Assembly (NCBI GenBank): GCA_002292895.1
Contig: DBCE01000217.1
Span: 6,670 to 19,008 of the forward strand
DNA length: 12,339 nucleotides
Source: Phycisphaerales bacterium UBA966
GTDB lineage: Bacteria > Planctomycetota > Phycisphaerae > Phycisphaerales > SM1A02
Direction: 5' to 3'
A model generated the notes under the pieces. That model was given only the letters and a program-made list of their open reading frames with translations. It did no database searches and was not told where the DNA came from. Both the position numbers and the translations under genes were made by a program. This document shows, piece by piece, positions 4,824-12,339 of the stretch (its first letter is position 1; each line of letters begins with the position of its first letter).

Positions 4824-6284
4824 ATGCATGGAACGCACGGATTGCGCCTCGCGCTGATTGCCACATGTGTTGCCGCTGTTTCGACTGCGGCTGCTTTACT
4901 CGCTGGAGGCTGCAACAGTCGCCGGCCCGTTGACCCGATCGTGGCGTTGACCAGTTCGCCGAGCCCGGAGGAGCAGCTGGGTGCCATCGAGATGCTCAGG
5001 GAGCAGGTGCCGCTTTCGGACGAGGCGAAGCGCGCGCTCCGGCGCACTACCTTTGCTCAGGGATTCAACCTTGCCAATCGTGAGGCGGCGTTCGACCTGA
5101 TGGTGAAAGAAGATCGCAAGGGTCTGCGCGAGGTGCTTGAGACAAACATCGTTCGCATGGAGTCGTTTGAGTATCGACGATGGATCATGGAACAGATCGC
5201 TGCTCGCGGCATGAAGGACTACACCACCGTGTTAGTGAACTCGTGGGCGGGCGGAGTGCCGGCATGGGGCAATGATGATCGCAAGCGCCCGGAGTATGAG
5301 GCGATGGCCGCGCTGTATGGATCCGACAAGGTGGGCGACGCACTGTTTGCGGTGATGATGGAGGCCAGCCCGGTGCGGCAGGCTGCGTTGCGCGCGCGCA
5401 CGTGGGAACTGCTGATGCGGATCGGCGAGCGTGACCGCTTGAAGGAGTTGGTGATTTCTAGTGCAGTGCGTCCCGACGATGTCATGTTGAAGGACATCAA
5501 GCAACTTGTTGACGACTTAGGAATTCTTCCGGAGACGCGCGAAGAGTTGATTTGGCTTGGAAAGCTGCGGCAGTCCGCGTCTCCGGCGTACTGGAAGATG
5601 GCCGGCGAAGCGCTGCGTGAAGTGCCCTCCGAGCAGAAAGTGAACTTTGAGTTGCGCGGCATTCCAGTGGCGATGGCGGCGCAACGCTATGCGCCGGACC
5701 TCTTAAAGAAGACCAAAGATGAGTTGTTTGACGACCTGATGGTGCGTCTGGCACTCCGCGACTCCGGCAAGCACAGCGCTGACTTTACAGGTTGGGATAC
5801 CGGTAGCAAACGGAGCGAGCGACTTGGAACGCAACGCGCGGAGGTGAATTGGACTGACTTGGTTGCCTCAAACCTCGCACTCAGCATGTTGGACGATCCA
5901 AAGGTATCCGCGCGCATCTTTGACATTGGCGACCGCGATCATCAGGACCGACGCACTGAGTACGGTGGGGTCGTTCGAATCAATGATGCGGGGCAATGGG
6001 AAGTGGTTGAGGTACGACCGCGCGTCACTGGCAGTGACATCCGCTTTGAAGCACCGCAGGAACTGTTCGACCAGGGCTATACATCGCTGTTTCATTTCCA
6101 CATGCATGCGCAGGAATTTGAGAATGGAACCTACGCGGGTCCGCACATGGGTGACTTTGGTTACGCCAATTCCACGCGCGCGAACTGCTTGGTATTCACA
6201 TTCATTCGACGGGACACCATCAATGTGGACTACTACCGACATGGACCGTTGGTGATTGATTTGGGCACGGTGCATCGGCCATGA
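4824..6284 (+). CDS. Predicted lipoprotein with C-terminal His-rich, JAB-like domain
   Basis: The 486-residue protein starts at the ATG at 4824, the one that exposes a lipoprotein signal. A hydrophobic segment (LRLALIATCVAAVSTAAALL, 7-26) ends in LAGGC with Cys30 as the lipid-attachment residue, so it is probably anchored in a membrane facing the periplasm. A longer frame from 4635 would bury the signal and run antisense to the NifU gene. Residues about 45-330 are charged and helical, reminiscent of HEAT-type repeats but not assignable. The C-terminal part is beta-rich (GGVVRINDAGQWEVVEV) and carries FHFHMH (His424, 426, 428) followed by PHMGDFGYA (His441, Asp444). HxH followed about 16 residues later by Asp resembles metal sites of JAB/MPN-like folds; this is inference. 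It stands first in the dapF-ast gene block, 13 bases before dapF. Confidence 0.8.
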   Translation: MHGTHGLRLALIATCVAAVSTAAALLAGGCNSRRPVDPIVALTSSPSPEEQLGAIEMLREQVPLSDEAKRALRRTTFAQGFNLANREAAFDLMVKEDRKGLREVLETNIVRMESFEYRRWIMEQIAARGMKDYTTVLVNSWAGGVPAWGNDDRKRPEYEAMAALYGSDKVGDALFAVMMEASPVRQAALRARTWELLMRIGERDRLKELVISSAVRPDDVMLKDIKQLVDDLGILPETREELIWLGKLRQSASPAYWKMAGEALREVPSEQKVNFELRGIPVAMAAQRYAPDLLKKTKDELFDDLMVRLALRDSGKHSADFTGWDTGSKRSERLGTQRAEVNWTDLVASNLALSMLDDPKVSARIFDIGDRDHQDRRTEYGGVVRINDAGQWEVVEVRPRVTGSDIRFEAPQELFDQGYTSLFHFHMHAQEFENGTYAGPHMGDFGYANSTRANCLVFTFIRRDTINVDYYRHGPLVIDLGTVHRP

Positions 6285-6297
6285 TGGGCGGCGAATC

Positions 6298-7275
6298 ATG
6301 AAATCACCGCGTGAACTTCCGAGTGGTCAGACCATTGGCTTTGCCAAGATGCACGGGCTTGGCAATGATTACGTGTATGTCGATGGCGCGCAGTATCACG
6401 TGAACGATCCGCCTGCGCTGGCGCGTTGGGTGAGCGACCGACATGTTGGAATCGGTAGCGACGGTCTCATCATGGTTGATCCGGTGACTCCGGGCATCGA
6501 CGCTGATGTGCGCATGCGTATGTACAACGCTGACGGCAGCGAAGGCATGATGTGCGGTAACGGCATTCGTTGCGTGGCGAAATTTGCAGTGGATCGTGGT
6601 CTGTGTGATCGGCAACCGCTGCGCGTGGAGACGCGGCGCGGGGTTCTTGAAGTGCACTGGATGCGTGGTGGGCCTGATGGAACCGTTCATGAAGCGACGG
6701 TGTCAATGGGCGCGCCAATCTTGGCGGCTGCGCGGATTCCTGCTTGTATTCCGGGTGTTTCGCTGTCGGCAGCGGTGGTGGACTTTGCGCTTCCGGATGA
6801 ATTCTGGATACCCGCGGGTGCCTCGGCGGGATGGCAAGAAGCGTGCGGACTTGATCCGCGCATGACCTTGGTGTCCATGGGAAATCCGCACGCCGTACTG
6901 TGGTGCGCGGATGTTTCGCGCGTGCCGCTGGATGTTGTCGGGCCGTTCATGGAACGGCACGCATGGTTTCCAGAGCGGATCAATGTTCACTTTGTGCAGT
7001 TGTTGAGTGCAACTGGTCGGGGCGAGGTACGCATGCGAACGTGGGAGCGTGGCAGTGGTGCAACGCAGGCGTGCGGCACTGGTGCAAGCGCCGTTTGCGT
7101 TGCGGGCGTCATGACGGGTAGAACCATTTCGCCGGTGCTGGCACATTTACCTGGCGGAGACCTCTTACTTGAGTGGGAAGGCGGCGAGTCCAGCGTTCAG
7201 ATGACCGGACCGGCGGTTGAAGTGTTTGAAGGAACGCTTGACCTGGCCGCACAACCACAGGAGCGCGCACGATGA
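6298..7275 (+). CDS. dapF: Diaminopimelate epimerase
   Basis: DapF converts LL- to meso-diaminopimelate, the precursor of lysine and of peptidoglycan cross-links. It is PLP-independent and uses two cysteines as acid and base. Both are seen: MYNADGSEGMMCGNGIRC with Cys86 and ERGSGATQACGTGAS with Cys259. FAKMHGLGNDYVYVDG (15-30), SDRHVGIGSDG (46-56), SMGNPHAV (193-200) and INVHFV (228-233) are other family blocks. At 325 residues it is about 50 longer than typical DapF. The extra material lies around residues 145-188, between the two halves before SMGNPH, and does not touch the active-site motifs. I chose the ATG at 6298 because upstream in-frame codons overlap the lipoprotein gene. Its last four bases overlap the start of the M20 gene (ATGA). 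This is unusual company for arginine catabolism genes. Confidence 0.95.
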   Translation: MKSPRELPSGQTIGFAKMHGLGNDYVYVDGAQYHVNDPPALARWVSDRHVGIGSDGLIMVDPVTPGIDADVRMRMYNADGSEGMMCGNGIRCVAKFAVDRGLCDRQPLRVETRRGVLEVHWMRGGPDGTVHEATVSMGAPILAAARIPACIPGVSLSAAVVDFALPDEFWIPAGASAGWQEACGLDPRMTLVSMGNPHAVLWCADVSRVPLDVVGPFMERHAWFPERINVHFVQLLSATGRGEVRMRTWERGSGATQACGTGASAVCVAGVMTGRTISPVLAHLPGGDLLLEWEGGESSVQMTGPAVEVFEGTLDLAAQPQERAR

Positions 7276-8495
7276 CTATGAACGACCTGGAGCGTGACGT
7301 GTGCAGCCGTATTGCAGCATGGCAGCAACGCATGGTGGATGAATTGACGGCGTGGGTGGCAATTCCATCTGGGCGCGGGCACGCCACCGGCTTGCATGCT
7401 CAACGCGCGGCGCTTGCGCATCGGTTACGACAGTTGGGCGCAGTCACGCGCGACATCACCTGTGAGCGCCGTCCGGATTGGATCGATCCGCCGTGGGAAA
7501 GTACCCATGCCGCGGACGGCGTGGACATTCTTGCAGCAGAACACGCGGGTGCTGGGCCGCGCCTTTTGTTGAGCGGTCACTTTGACACCGTGCATGACCC
7601 GCATGGATCGTTCCGTGAGTTGCGCTCCATTGGTGGCGGAAGGGCGACCGGTCCAGGTGCGGCGGACATGAAGGGCGGGCTGGTGATTGCGCTTGCGGCG
7701 CTTGAAGCGATTCGTGACGCTGGACATCCGCTGGCATGGACATTCGTACTTGTTCCCGATGAAGAGACGGGAAGTTACGGATCGGCAGCAGCACTGCGCT
7801 CGTTAGCTCCGGGGCACGCGGCGGGGTTTGTGTTTGAGCCTGCCGGTGAGGGCGATTCGTTGATCGTGGAACGCATGGGTGCTGCGCAGTTCCGCATTGA
7901 TGCATTTGGACGCGCCGCGCATGTTGGCCGCGATTTCGCGAAGGGCTGCAGCGCCGTACGTGCCCTGTGTGAGCGCGTTGGTCGAGCCGAGGCACTGGCT
8001 GATCCGGCGATGGGTCGCATTGTGAACATCGGACCGCTGCAGGGTGGGGCGGTGACAAACATTGTGCCGGATCATGCTTCCGCGTGGGGGAATATGCGGT
8101 TCGCATCGGGTGCTGAAGAGGCGCACATTTCCAGCGGACTTGACGCGCTGGCATGCGGGGCTGACGGTGAGGTTCCGCGTGTGCGGGTGCGGCAGATTGC
8201 GGGCCGCCCCGCCAAGCCGTTGACGCCGGAAGTGGAGCGATTGGCACACCTCGTTCGTCGAGCAAGTGAGGACCTTGGGCGCGCGTTGCCGTTTGGTCGT
8301 ACCGGCGGAGTGTGCGATGGCAACAATCTGCAGGCGGCCGGGCTACCAACGCTGGACACGCTGGGTGTGCGCGGCGGCAATCTGCACCGCGAGGATGAAT
8401 GGGTAGATCTGGACGGCATGGTTGACCGTGCGCAGTTAGTGGCGCTGTCCCTGCTGCGCACAGCGGCCTCGGTCGCATCTACGATGCACGCATGA
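7272..8495 (+). CDS. M20-family metallohydrolase (glutamate carboxypeptidase/deacylase type)
   Basis: This is a 407-residue di-zinc amidohydrolase/peptidase of family M20. The metal and catalytic residues are in order: SGHFDTVHD (His103, Asp105), GAADMKGG (Asp132), PDEETGS (catalytic Glu164, ligand Glu165), FEPAGEG (Glu189) and GGNLHREDEW (His372). The dimerisation lid contains GRAAHVG, as in carboxypeptidase G2 and DapE relatives. The C-terminal RTGGVCDGNNLQAAGLPTLD block followed by LGVRGGNLH resembles glutamate carboxypeptidases, which release glutamate from N-acylglutamates. In this cluster it could remove succinate from N-succinylglutamate, the job of AstE, or alternatively act as DapE next to dapF. 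I prefer the first, as inference. It overlaps dapF and the aminotransferase gene by 4 bases each, so translation is probably coupled. Confidence 0.9.
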   Translation: MTMNDLERDVCSRIAAWQQRMVDELTAWVAIPSGRGHATGLHAQRAALAHRLRQLGAVTRDITCERRPDWIDPPWESTHAADGVDILAAEHAGAGPRLLLSGHFDTVHDPHGSFRELRSIGGGRATGPGAADMKGGLVIALAALEAIRDAGHPLAWTFVLVPDEETGSYGSAAALRSLAPGHAAGFVFEPAGEGDSLIVERMGAAQFRIDAFGRAAHVGRDFAKGCSAVRALCERVGRAEALADPAMGRIVNIGPLQGGAVTNIVPDHASAWGNMRFASGAEEAHISSGLDALACGADGEVPRVRVRQIAGRPAKPLTPEVERLAHLVRRASEDLGRALPFGRTGGVCDGNNLQAAGLPTLDTLGVRGGNLHREDEWVDLDGMVDRAQLVALSLLRTAASVASTMHA

Positions 8496-9919
8496 CTGAC
8501 GCGATCGCCCCACTTTCAAGCCCACTCGCCGTTGATTCGGAGGTCACTCAGCACATTCAGGCCATCGTCGCGCGCGTGCAGCGTGCGCAACAGGGGCTGA
8601 CTGGAGCGCGTGCCGCTGATCCGGCGCTGAAGGAATCCTTTGCTGCTGCCATGAAGCGGACCGCCGCGGTGCGTGGTCGTGGACCGATCATGCCGTATCT
8701 GGGAACCGGGCTTGGCAACGGGCCGCTGGTGGAGCTACTTGATGGCAGCGTGAAGTGGGACATGCTGAATGGCATTGGCGTGCACATGTTTGGTCACGGC
8801 GATCCGCGTATGACCGCTGCCGCATTGCGGGCCGGAATCTCTGATCTGTGCATGCAAGGGAATCTCACCAGCAATCAGGACAGTGTTGCGTTTGCGGAGT
8901 TCCTTGTTGCCGAAGCAAAGCGCAACAGTCGTATGGAGCACTGCTTTGTCAGCAATTCGGGCTGCATGGTGAATGAAGCCGCGCTCAAGGTGTGCATGCA
9001 GAAGACTGGTGGCGCGCCGCGCATCCTTGCGTTCCAAGATTGCTTCATGGGGCGATCGATCACCATGAGTCAGATTGGTGACGCCGCTGCGTATCGGCAG
9101 GGTTTGCCGCTTTCCACGCTGGTGGACTACATGCCGTTCTATGACCCACTCATGGGTCCGCGTTGCACGGAGATGGCGGTGTGGCACTTGAAGCAATACA
9201 TCCACCGTTATCCGGGGCAGCACGCGTGCTTCGTGATGGAATTGGTGCAGGGCGAGGGTGGATTTAATGTTGCGCCGCGCGGGTTCCTGTTGGCATTGAT
9301 GGAGACATGCAAGGCCGCAGGAATTCCAGTGTGGGATGACGAAGTGCAGAGCTTTGGTCGCACGGAAAGCATGTTCTGCTTTGAGCAACTTGGGCTTGGC
9401 GAATACATTGACGTGGTCACCATCGGCAAGATGAGTCAGGCCTGTGCGTGCCTCTTTGCGCCGGAGATGAACCCGAAGCCTGGACTGTTGAGCGGAACAT
9501 TCACAGCCAGCACATCGGCATTGCAAGTTGGAATGGAAGCGTTGCGGATCATGCGCGATGGTGGCTACTACGGCGCGGACGGTCGCAACGCGAAGTTGCA
9601 CGCGGCGTTCCGCGCCCAGGCTGCCAAACTCGTGGCGCGACATCCGGAGTGGTTCACGCCCGTGGCGGACGCATTTGGGCGCACCAGTACGGAGTACATG
9701 GGTGGCACGGGTGGAATGTGCCGCTTGACCCCGTTCGGTGGGGACAAGGATCGAATCATGAAGCTGTTGCAAGCGCTGTTTGAGGACGGCGTGATGGCGT
9801 TCTACTGCGGGCACGGGCCGTACCACGTGCGCATGCTGCCGCCCGTGGGCGTGATGACCCCGGAGCAGTGGGGGCCGGTGTTTGAGGTTCTCGAGCGCTC
9901 TATGGCGCGCACGGCGTGA
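8492..9919 (+). CDS. Class III PLP-dependent aminotransferase, probable succinylornithine aminotransferase role
   Basis: This 475-residue fold-type I aminotransferase belongs to the acetylornithine/succinylornithine/GABA class. VSNSGCMVNEAALK (near 152-165) binds the cofactor phosphate. PVWDDEVQSFGRT carries Asp283, which pairs with the pyridine nitrogen. DVVTIGKMSQA has Lys313 as the Schiff-base lysine. GTFTASTSALQVGMEAL is the partner-subunit phosphate loop. The match to AstC function (succinylornithine to succinylglutamate semialdehyde) rests on its place just before astA and astD. The protein is about 70 residues longer than usual AstC/ArgD and has Cys-rich replacements (GCMVNEA, SQACACLF) around the usual motifs, so it is a divergent member and its substrate is not proven. 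The start overlaps the M20 stop as ATGA. A 61-base gap follows before astA. Confidence 0.88.
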   Translation: MTDAIAPLSSPLAVDSEVTQHIQAIVARVQRAQQGLTGARAADPALKESFAAAMKRTAAVRGRGPIMPYLGTGLGNGPLVELLDGSVKWDMLNGIGVHMFGHGDPRMTAAALRAGISDLCMQGNLTSNQDSVAFAEFLVAEAKRNSRMEHCFVSNSGCMVNEAALKVCMQKTGGAPRILAFQDCFMGRSITMSQIGDAAAYRQGLPLSTLVDYMPFYDPLMGPRCTEMAVWHLKQYIHRYPGQHACFVMELVQGEGGFNVAPRGFLLALMETCKAAGIPVWDDEVQSFGRTESMFCFEQLGLGEYIDVVTIGKMSQACACLFAPEMNPKPGLLSGTFTASTSALQVGMEALRIMRDGGYYGADGRNAKLHAAFRAQAAKLVARHPEWFTPVADAFGRTSTEYMGGTGGMCRLTPFGGDKDRIMKLLQALFEDGVMAFYCGHGPYHVRMLPPVGVMTPEQWGPVFEVLERSMARTA

Positions 9920-9938
9920 CATTCTCGGACATCGAAAC

Positions 9939-9975
9939 AGGCTCCGGAAGGGCCTCAATTGTGCCGATAGTGGAG
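9939..9975 (+). promoter_or_regulatory. GGA-loop hairpin and GGAG ribosome-binding site before astA
   Basis: Between the aminotransferase stop and the astA ATG, bases 9939-9944 (AGGCTC) pair with 9950-9955 (GGGCCT) including one T-G wobble, leaving loop CGGAA, the same loop as hairpin H1 of the candidate RNA near mraZ. A second GGA is in the Shine-Dalgarno GGAG (9972-9975), 5 bases before the ATG. This two-site layout is compatible with CsrA control of astA translation, but one short hairpin could be chance. Confidence 0.35.
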
Positions 9976-9980
9976 TTCTG

Positions 9981-11009
9981 ATGTTTGTGATTCGCCAAGC
10001 AATGCCCGATGACGTGCCCACGCTCCTGAAATTGGCGCGCATGGTGCATTTCATCAATCTGCCTGCCGACAAAGACATCATTACCTCCAAGGTCAGCCGG
10101 AGTCGGCGCAGCTTTGCTGGTGATGTGTCCGACGACCGGCAGCGGCAATTCATGTTTGTACTGGAGGACAGCGAGACCGGTGGAGTCATTGGCACCAGTT
10201 CATTGATTTGCCGAATTGGCTGGGAAGGTTGGCCGCAGATTTTCCTGCAAGTGCGGCGCCGTGAGCACTTCAGCCGCGACCTGAATACGGGCGCAGTGCA
10301 TATGACCATCCAGGTCATGACTGACGAAACTGGACCAAGCGAACTGGGTGGATTGATTCTTGCGCCCGGGTACCGCGGTCACCGGGAGAAACTCGGATCA
10401 CTGCTTTCGCTGGTGCGTTTCCACTTCCTTGGATTGCACCGCGCCATGTTCCAAGACCGCATTCTTGCGGAACTGATGGGACCACTGACGCCAGATAGCC
10501 AGACGTTGTTCTGGGAATTCTTTGGGCGACGCTTCATCAACTTGAGTTACACCGAAGCTGATGCATTCTGTCAGCACAGCAAAGAATTCATGACGAGTCT
10601 TCTTCCCAAGGAAGAGATTTACGCGAGCACCTTGCCCCCAGAGGCGCGCAATCTGATTGGGAAGGTTGGCGAGGAAACTCGACCGGCTCGATCCATGCTT
10701 GAAAAGCAGGGTTTTGCGTATCACGACCGGTGCGACCCGTTTGACGGCGGCCCGTATTTAGAGGCAGCGGTCGACAGTATTCCATTGGTGGCGGCAACTT
10801 CGCAAGCGACGCTGATTGCTGGTGATGAGCGTCTTGATCGCGTTGGATTTGTGAGCTGTGCGGCCAATCGTGGTCTTGGATTCCGAGCCACGCGTGGCGC
10901 GTATGCGCTTGAAGGCAAGCACATTCGCTTGGCGAAAGCGACGGCGGACGCCATTGGTGCGGCTCTTGGCGATGTTGTTGGCGTGACCGCGCTCGAGCAA
11001 GGCGCATGA
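9981..11009 (+). CDS. astA: Arginine N-succinyltransferase
   Basis: AstA transfers succinyl from succinyl-CoA to the alpha-amino group of arginine, the first step of the AST pathway that degrades arginine to glutamate and succinate. The 342-residue length is normal for the family. Family blocks are MFVIRQAMPDDVPTLLKLA at the start, INLPADKDII, RRSFAG, the GNAT-like core GVIGTSSLICRIG, ELGGLILAPGYRG with a CoA-binding-loop position, LSLVRFHFLGLHR, RILAELMG, LFWEFFGRRF, ARNLIGKVGEETRPA and CDPFDGGPYLEA. I chose the ATG at 9981 because it gives the typical N-terminus and has GGAG 5 bases upstream; the longer frame back to 9882 would overlap the aminotransferase gene. It overlaps astD as ATGA. 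It is the best evidence that this cluster is for arginine catabolism. Confidence 0.93.
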   Translation: MFVIRQAMPDDVPTLLKLARMVHFINLPADKDIITSKVSRSRRSFAGDVSDDRQRQFMFVLEDSETGGVIGTSSLICRIGWEGWPQIFLQVRRREHFSRDLNTGAVHMTIQVMTDETGPSELGGLILAPGYRGHREKLGSLLSLVRFHFLGLHRAMFQDRILAELMGPLTPDSQTLFWEFFGRRFINLSYTEADAFCQHSKEFMTSLLPKEEIYASTLPPEARNLIGKVGEETRPARSMLEKQGFAYHDRCDPFDGGPYLEAAVDSIPLVAATSQATLIAGDERLDRVGFVSCAANRGLGFRATRGAYALEGKHIRLAKATADAIGAALGDVVGVTALEQGA

Positions 11010-12339
11010 CCGCGGCAAACGAAATCGTTTCGATTGATCCAGCGCGCCCATCCGTTGAGGTTGGGCGATTTCGCATTGAAGTGGGCGCAGTGGGCGCCGC
11101 GGTGCAAGCGGCGCGTGCGGCATTTCCGGCATGGAGTGCGCGAACGCCTGATGAACGCGCGGAGGTGTTGCGCGCATGGGCAGCAGTGACGGTTCGCCAC
11201 GCAGAGCGCATTGCCACACTGCTGACTCGTGAGACGGGCAAGACGATCGCAGAAGCGCGGCAAGAAGCGGCGCTGCTGGCGGACAAAGTCAATGTCACTC
11301 TGGAAGATCGCGTGCGTGTACGCATTGCGGGCTATCAGATTCCGGCATCGGCAACACGGTCCAACACTTGTTCGTATCGGCCGTATGGCGTGATGGCGGT
11401 GATCGGTCCGTTCAACTTCCCGGCGCATTTACCGAACGGGCATTGGGTTCCGGCGCTTTATGCGGGAAACACGGTGGTTTTTAAGCCAAGCGAGAAGACT
11501 CCGGCGGTTGGCGCGTTACTGACTGAGTTGATGGCTGAAGCGGGCATGCCGGCTGGCGTATTCAATACGGTGCAGGGACGCGGTGATGTTGCTGCCGCGC
11601 TTGTGGCGCATGCGGATGTCGACGGAGTGCTCTTCACTGGAAGCTGGCCAGTTGGACGACGCATCATGGAAGCCAATCTCGACCGTCCCGGCCGCATGGT
11701 GGCTCTGGAGATGGGCGGCAGTAATGCAGCCATCGTGATGGATGATGCTGACCTTCGGCAAGCAGTGATTGAGTGCGTTCGCTGTGCGTTCATCAGTACT
11801 GGGCAACGCTGCACGTGCACGCGGCGAATCATTGTCCATCAGGCCGTGGCCGAACGGTTCATTGCTGCATTTCTTGAGTGCGCACGCACTATCACGGTGG
11901 CGCCCGGCGACGCAGATCCTGCGCCGTTCATGGGGCCACTGGTGAGCCGTGAGGCGCGCGATGCAACCATTGCTTTTCAAGAGGAGTGCAGGGCGCGCGG
12001 TGAGCAAGTATTGCTGGCGGCGCGCGCGTTCGGGACCGGAATTGCCGCGGACTCATCGCAGCGCGAGCTATCAAGCGAAGGTTGGTTTGCTACGCCTGGG
12101 GTATTGCTTGCGCCGCGATTTGAATTAGCAACCGACCGCGAGGTATTTGGTCCGGTGGTCAGAGTTGCAATTGCTAAAGACCTTGATGACGCCATTTCCC
12201 AGGCGAATGCAACGGAATTTGGTCTCGCAGCCAGCGTCTTCACGCAGCAACCAACGGTCATTCGTGCTGCCATGGATCGGCTGCGCGCGGGGTGCATCAA
12301 CATCAACTGCGGCACCGCGGGTGCAAGCGGAAAGCTGCC
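11006..12339 (+). CDS. astD: Succinylglutamate semialdehyde dehydrogenase (3' end outside window)
   Basis: This aldehyde dehydrogenase is open through the window end: 444 codons are present, against about 490 in full AstD, so the last tenth is missing. It oxidises N-succinylglutamate semialdehyde to N-succinylglutamate with NAD(P). PFNFP gives Asn137 of the oxyanion hole, and VFKPSEKTP gives Lys160 in the cofactor site. LFTGSWPVG is the glycine motif, LEMGGSNAAIV gives general-base Glu235, and STGQRCTCTRRI gives the catalytic Cys269. EVFGPVVRVA and the last visible GTAGASGKLP fit the AstD subgroup. The ATG shares ATGA with astA, so they are translationally coupled. Assignment to AstD rather than another aldehyde dehydrogenase relies partly on that context. 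Confidence 0.9.
   Translation, partial: MTAANEIVSIDPARPSVEVGRFRIEVGAVGAAVQAARAAFPAWSARTPDERAEVLRAWAAVTVRHAERIATLLTRETGKTIAEARQEAALLADKVNVTLEDRVRVRIAGYQIPASATRSNTCSYRPYGVMAVIGPFNFPAHLPNGHWVPALYAGNTVVFKPSEKTPAVGALLTELMAEAGMPAGVFNTVQGRGDVAAALVAHADVDGVLFTGSWPVGRRIMEANLDRPGRMVALEMGGSNAAIVMDDADLRQAVIECVRCAFISTGQRCTCTRRIIVHQAVAERFIAAFLECARTITVAPGDADPAPFMGPLVSREARDATIAFQEECRARGEQVLLAARAFGTGIAADSSQRELSSEGWFATPGVLLAPRFELATDREVFGPVVRVAIAKDLDDAISQANATEFGLAASVFTQQPTVIRAAMDRLRAGCININCGTAGASGKL

Noticed and set aside
8735..10318. Long 527-residue minus-strand open frame
   Set aside because: It lies antisense to the aminotransferase and astA genes, which have clear motifs; its His/Arg-rich product has no recognisable family. 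It is a by-product of GC-rich coding DNA.
1..12339. CRISPR arrays, tRNA or rRNA genes, insertion sequences, attachment sites
   Set aside because: No regularly repeated spacer structure, tRNA cloverleaf, rRNA signature or transposase motif was noticed on either strand.

Overview
The window is GC-rich, gene-dense bacterial DNA with many 1-4 base stop/start overlaps. The gene mix fits a planctomycete, most likely of the Phycisphaerae type: an mraZ outside a cell-wall/division cluster, a lone csrA, a dapF with an internal insertion, and an arginine succinyltransferase cluster. This lineage call is inference from gene content and style, not from a marker gene.

Layout. Positions 1-1176 (+) hold the C-terminal end of an unrecognised protein and a protein with weak glycosyltransferase-like features. 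Positions 1146-2917 (-) hold a metal-dependent amidohydrolase and, upstream of it in the same direction, a flavin-reductase-like FMN-binding protein. Positions 2918-3173 are a regulatory gap that ends in a 10-bp-phased array of MraZ boxes in front of mraZ (3174-3644). Positions 3645-4268 contain no convincing protein gene. Their first 350 bases read as a structured RNA with GGA-loop hairpins that ends at a strong intrinsic terminator, and csrA follows (4269-4496). A small NifU-domain protein lies on the minus strand (4515-4781). From 4824 to the window end a tightly packed + strand operon encodes a lipoprotein, DapF, an M20 metallohydrolase, a class III aminotransferase, AstA and AstD (cut by the window end).

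How the parts may work together. AstA, the aminotransferase and AstD match steps 1, 3 and 4 of the arginine succinyltransferase (AST) pathway. The M20 protein resembles glutamate carboxypeptidases and could supply the last step, removal of succinate from N-succinylglutamate, normally done by the unrelated AstE. No AstB is seen in the window.

The most interesting candidate system is post-transcriptional. The RNA between mraZ and csrA has GGA in the loops of at least five hairpins. It carries three copies of the 8-mer GCCAAGGA at 58-59 base spacing, plus a UUCG tetraloop hairpin and a terminator. This is the architecture of CsrA-sequestering RNAs (CsrB/RsmZ type), next to csrA itself. The csrA Shine-Dalgarno also sits as AGGAG in a small hairpin loop. 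The only real gap inside the ast gene block, in front of astA, carries another GGA-loop hairpin. Together these suggest an RNA-CsrA circuit that may reach into arginine catabolism. It rests on sequence reading alone and needs folding, comparative and expression evidence.
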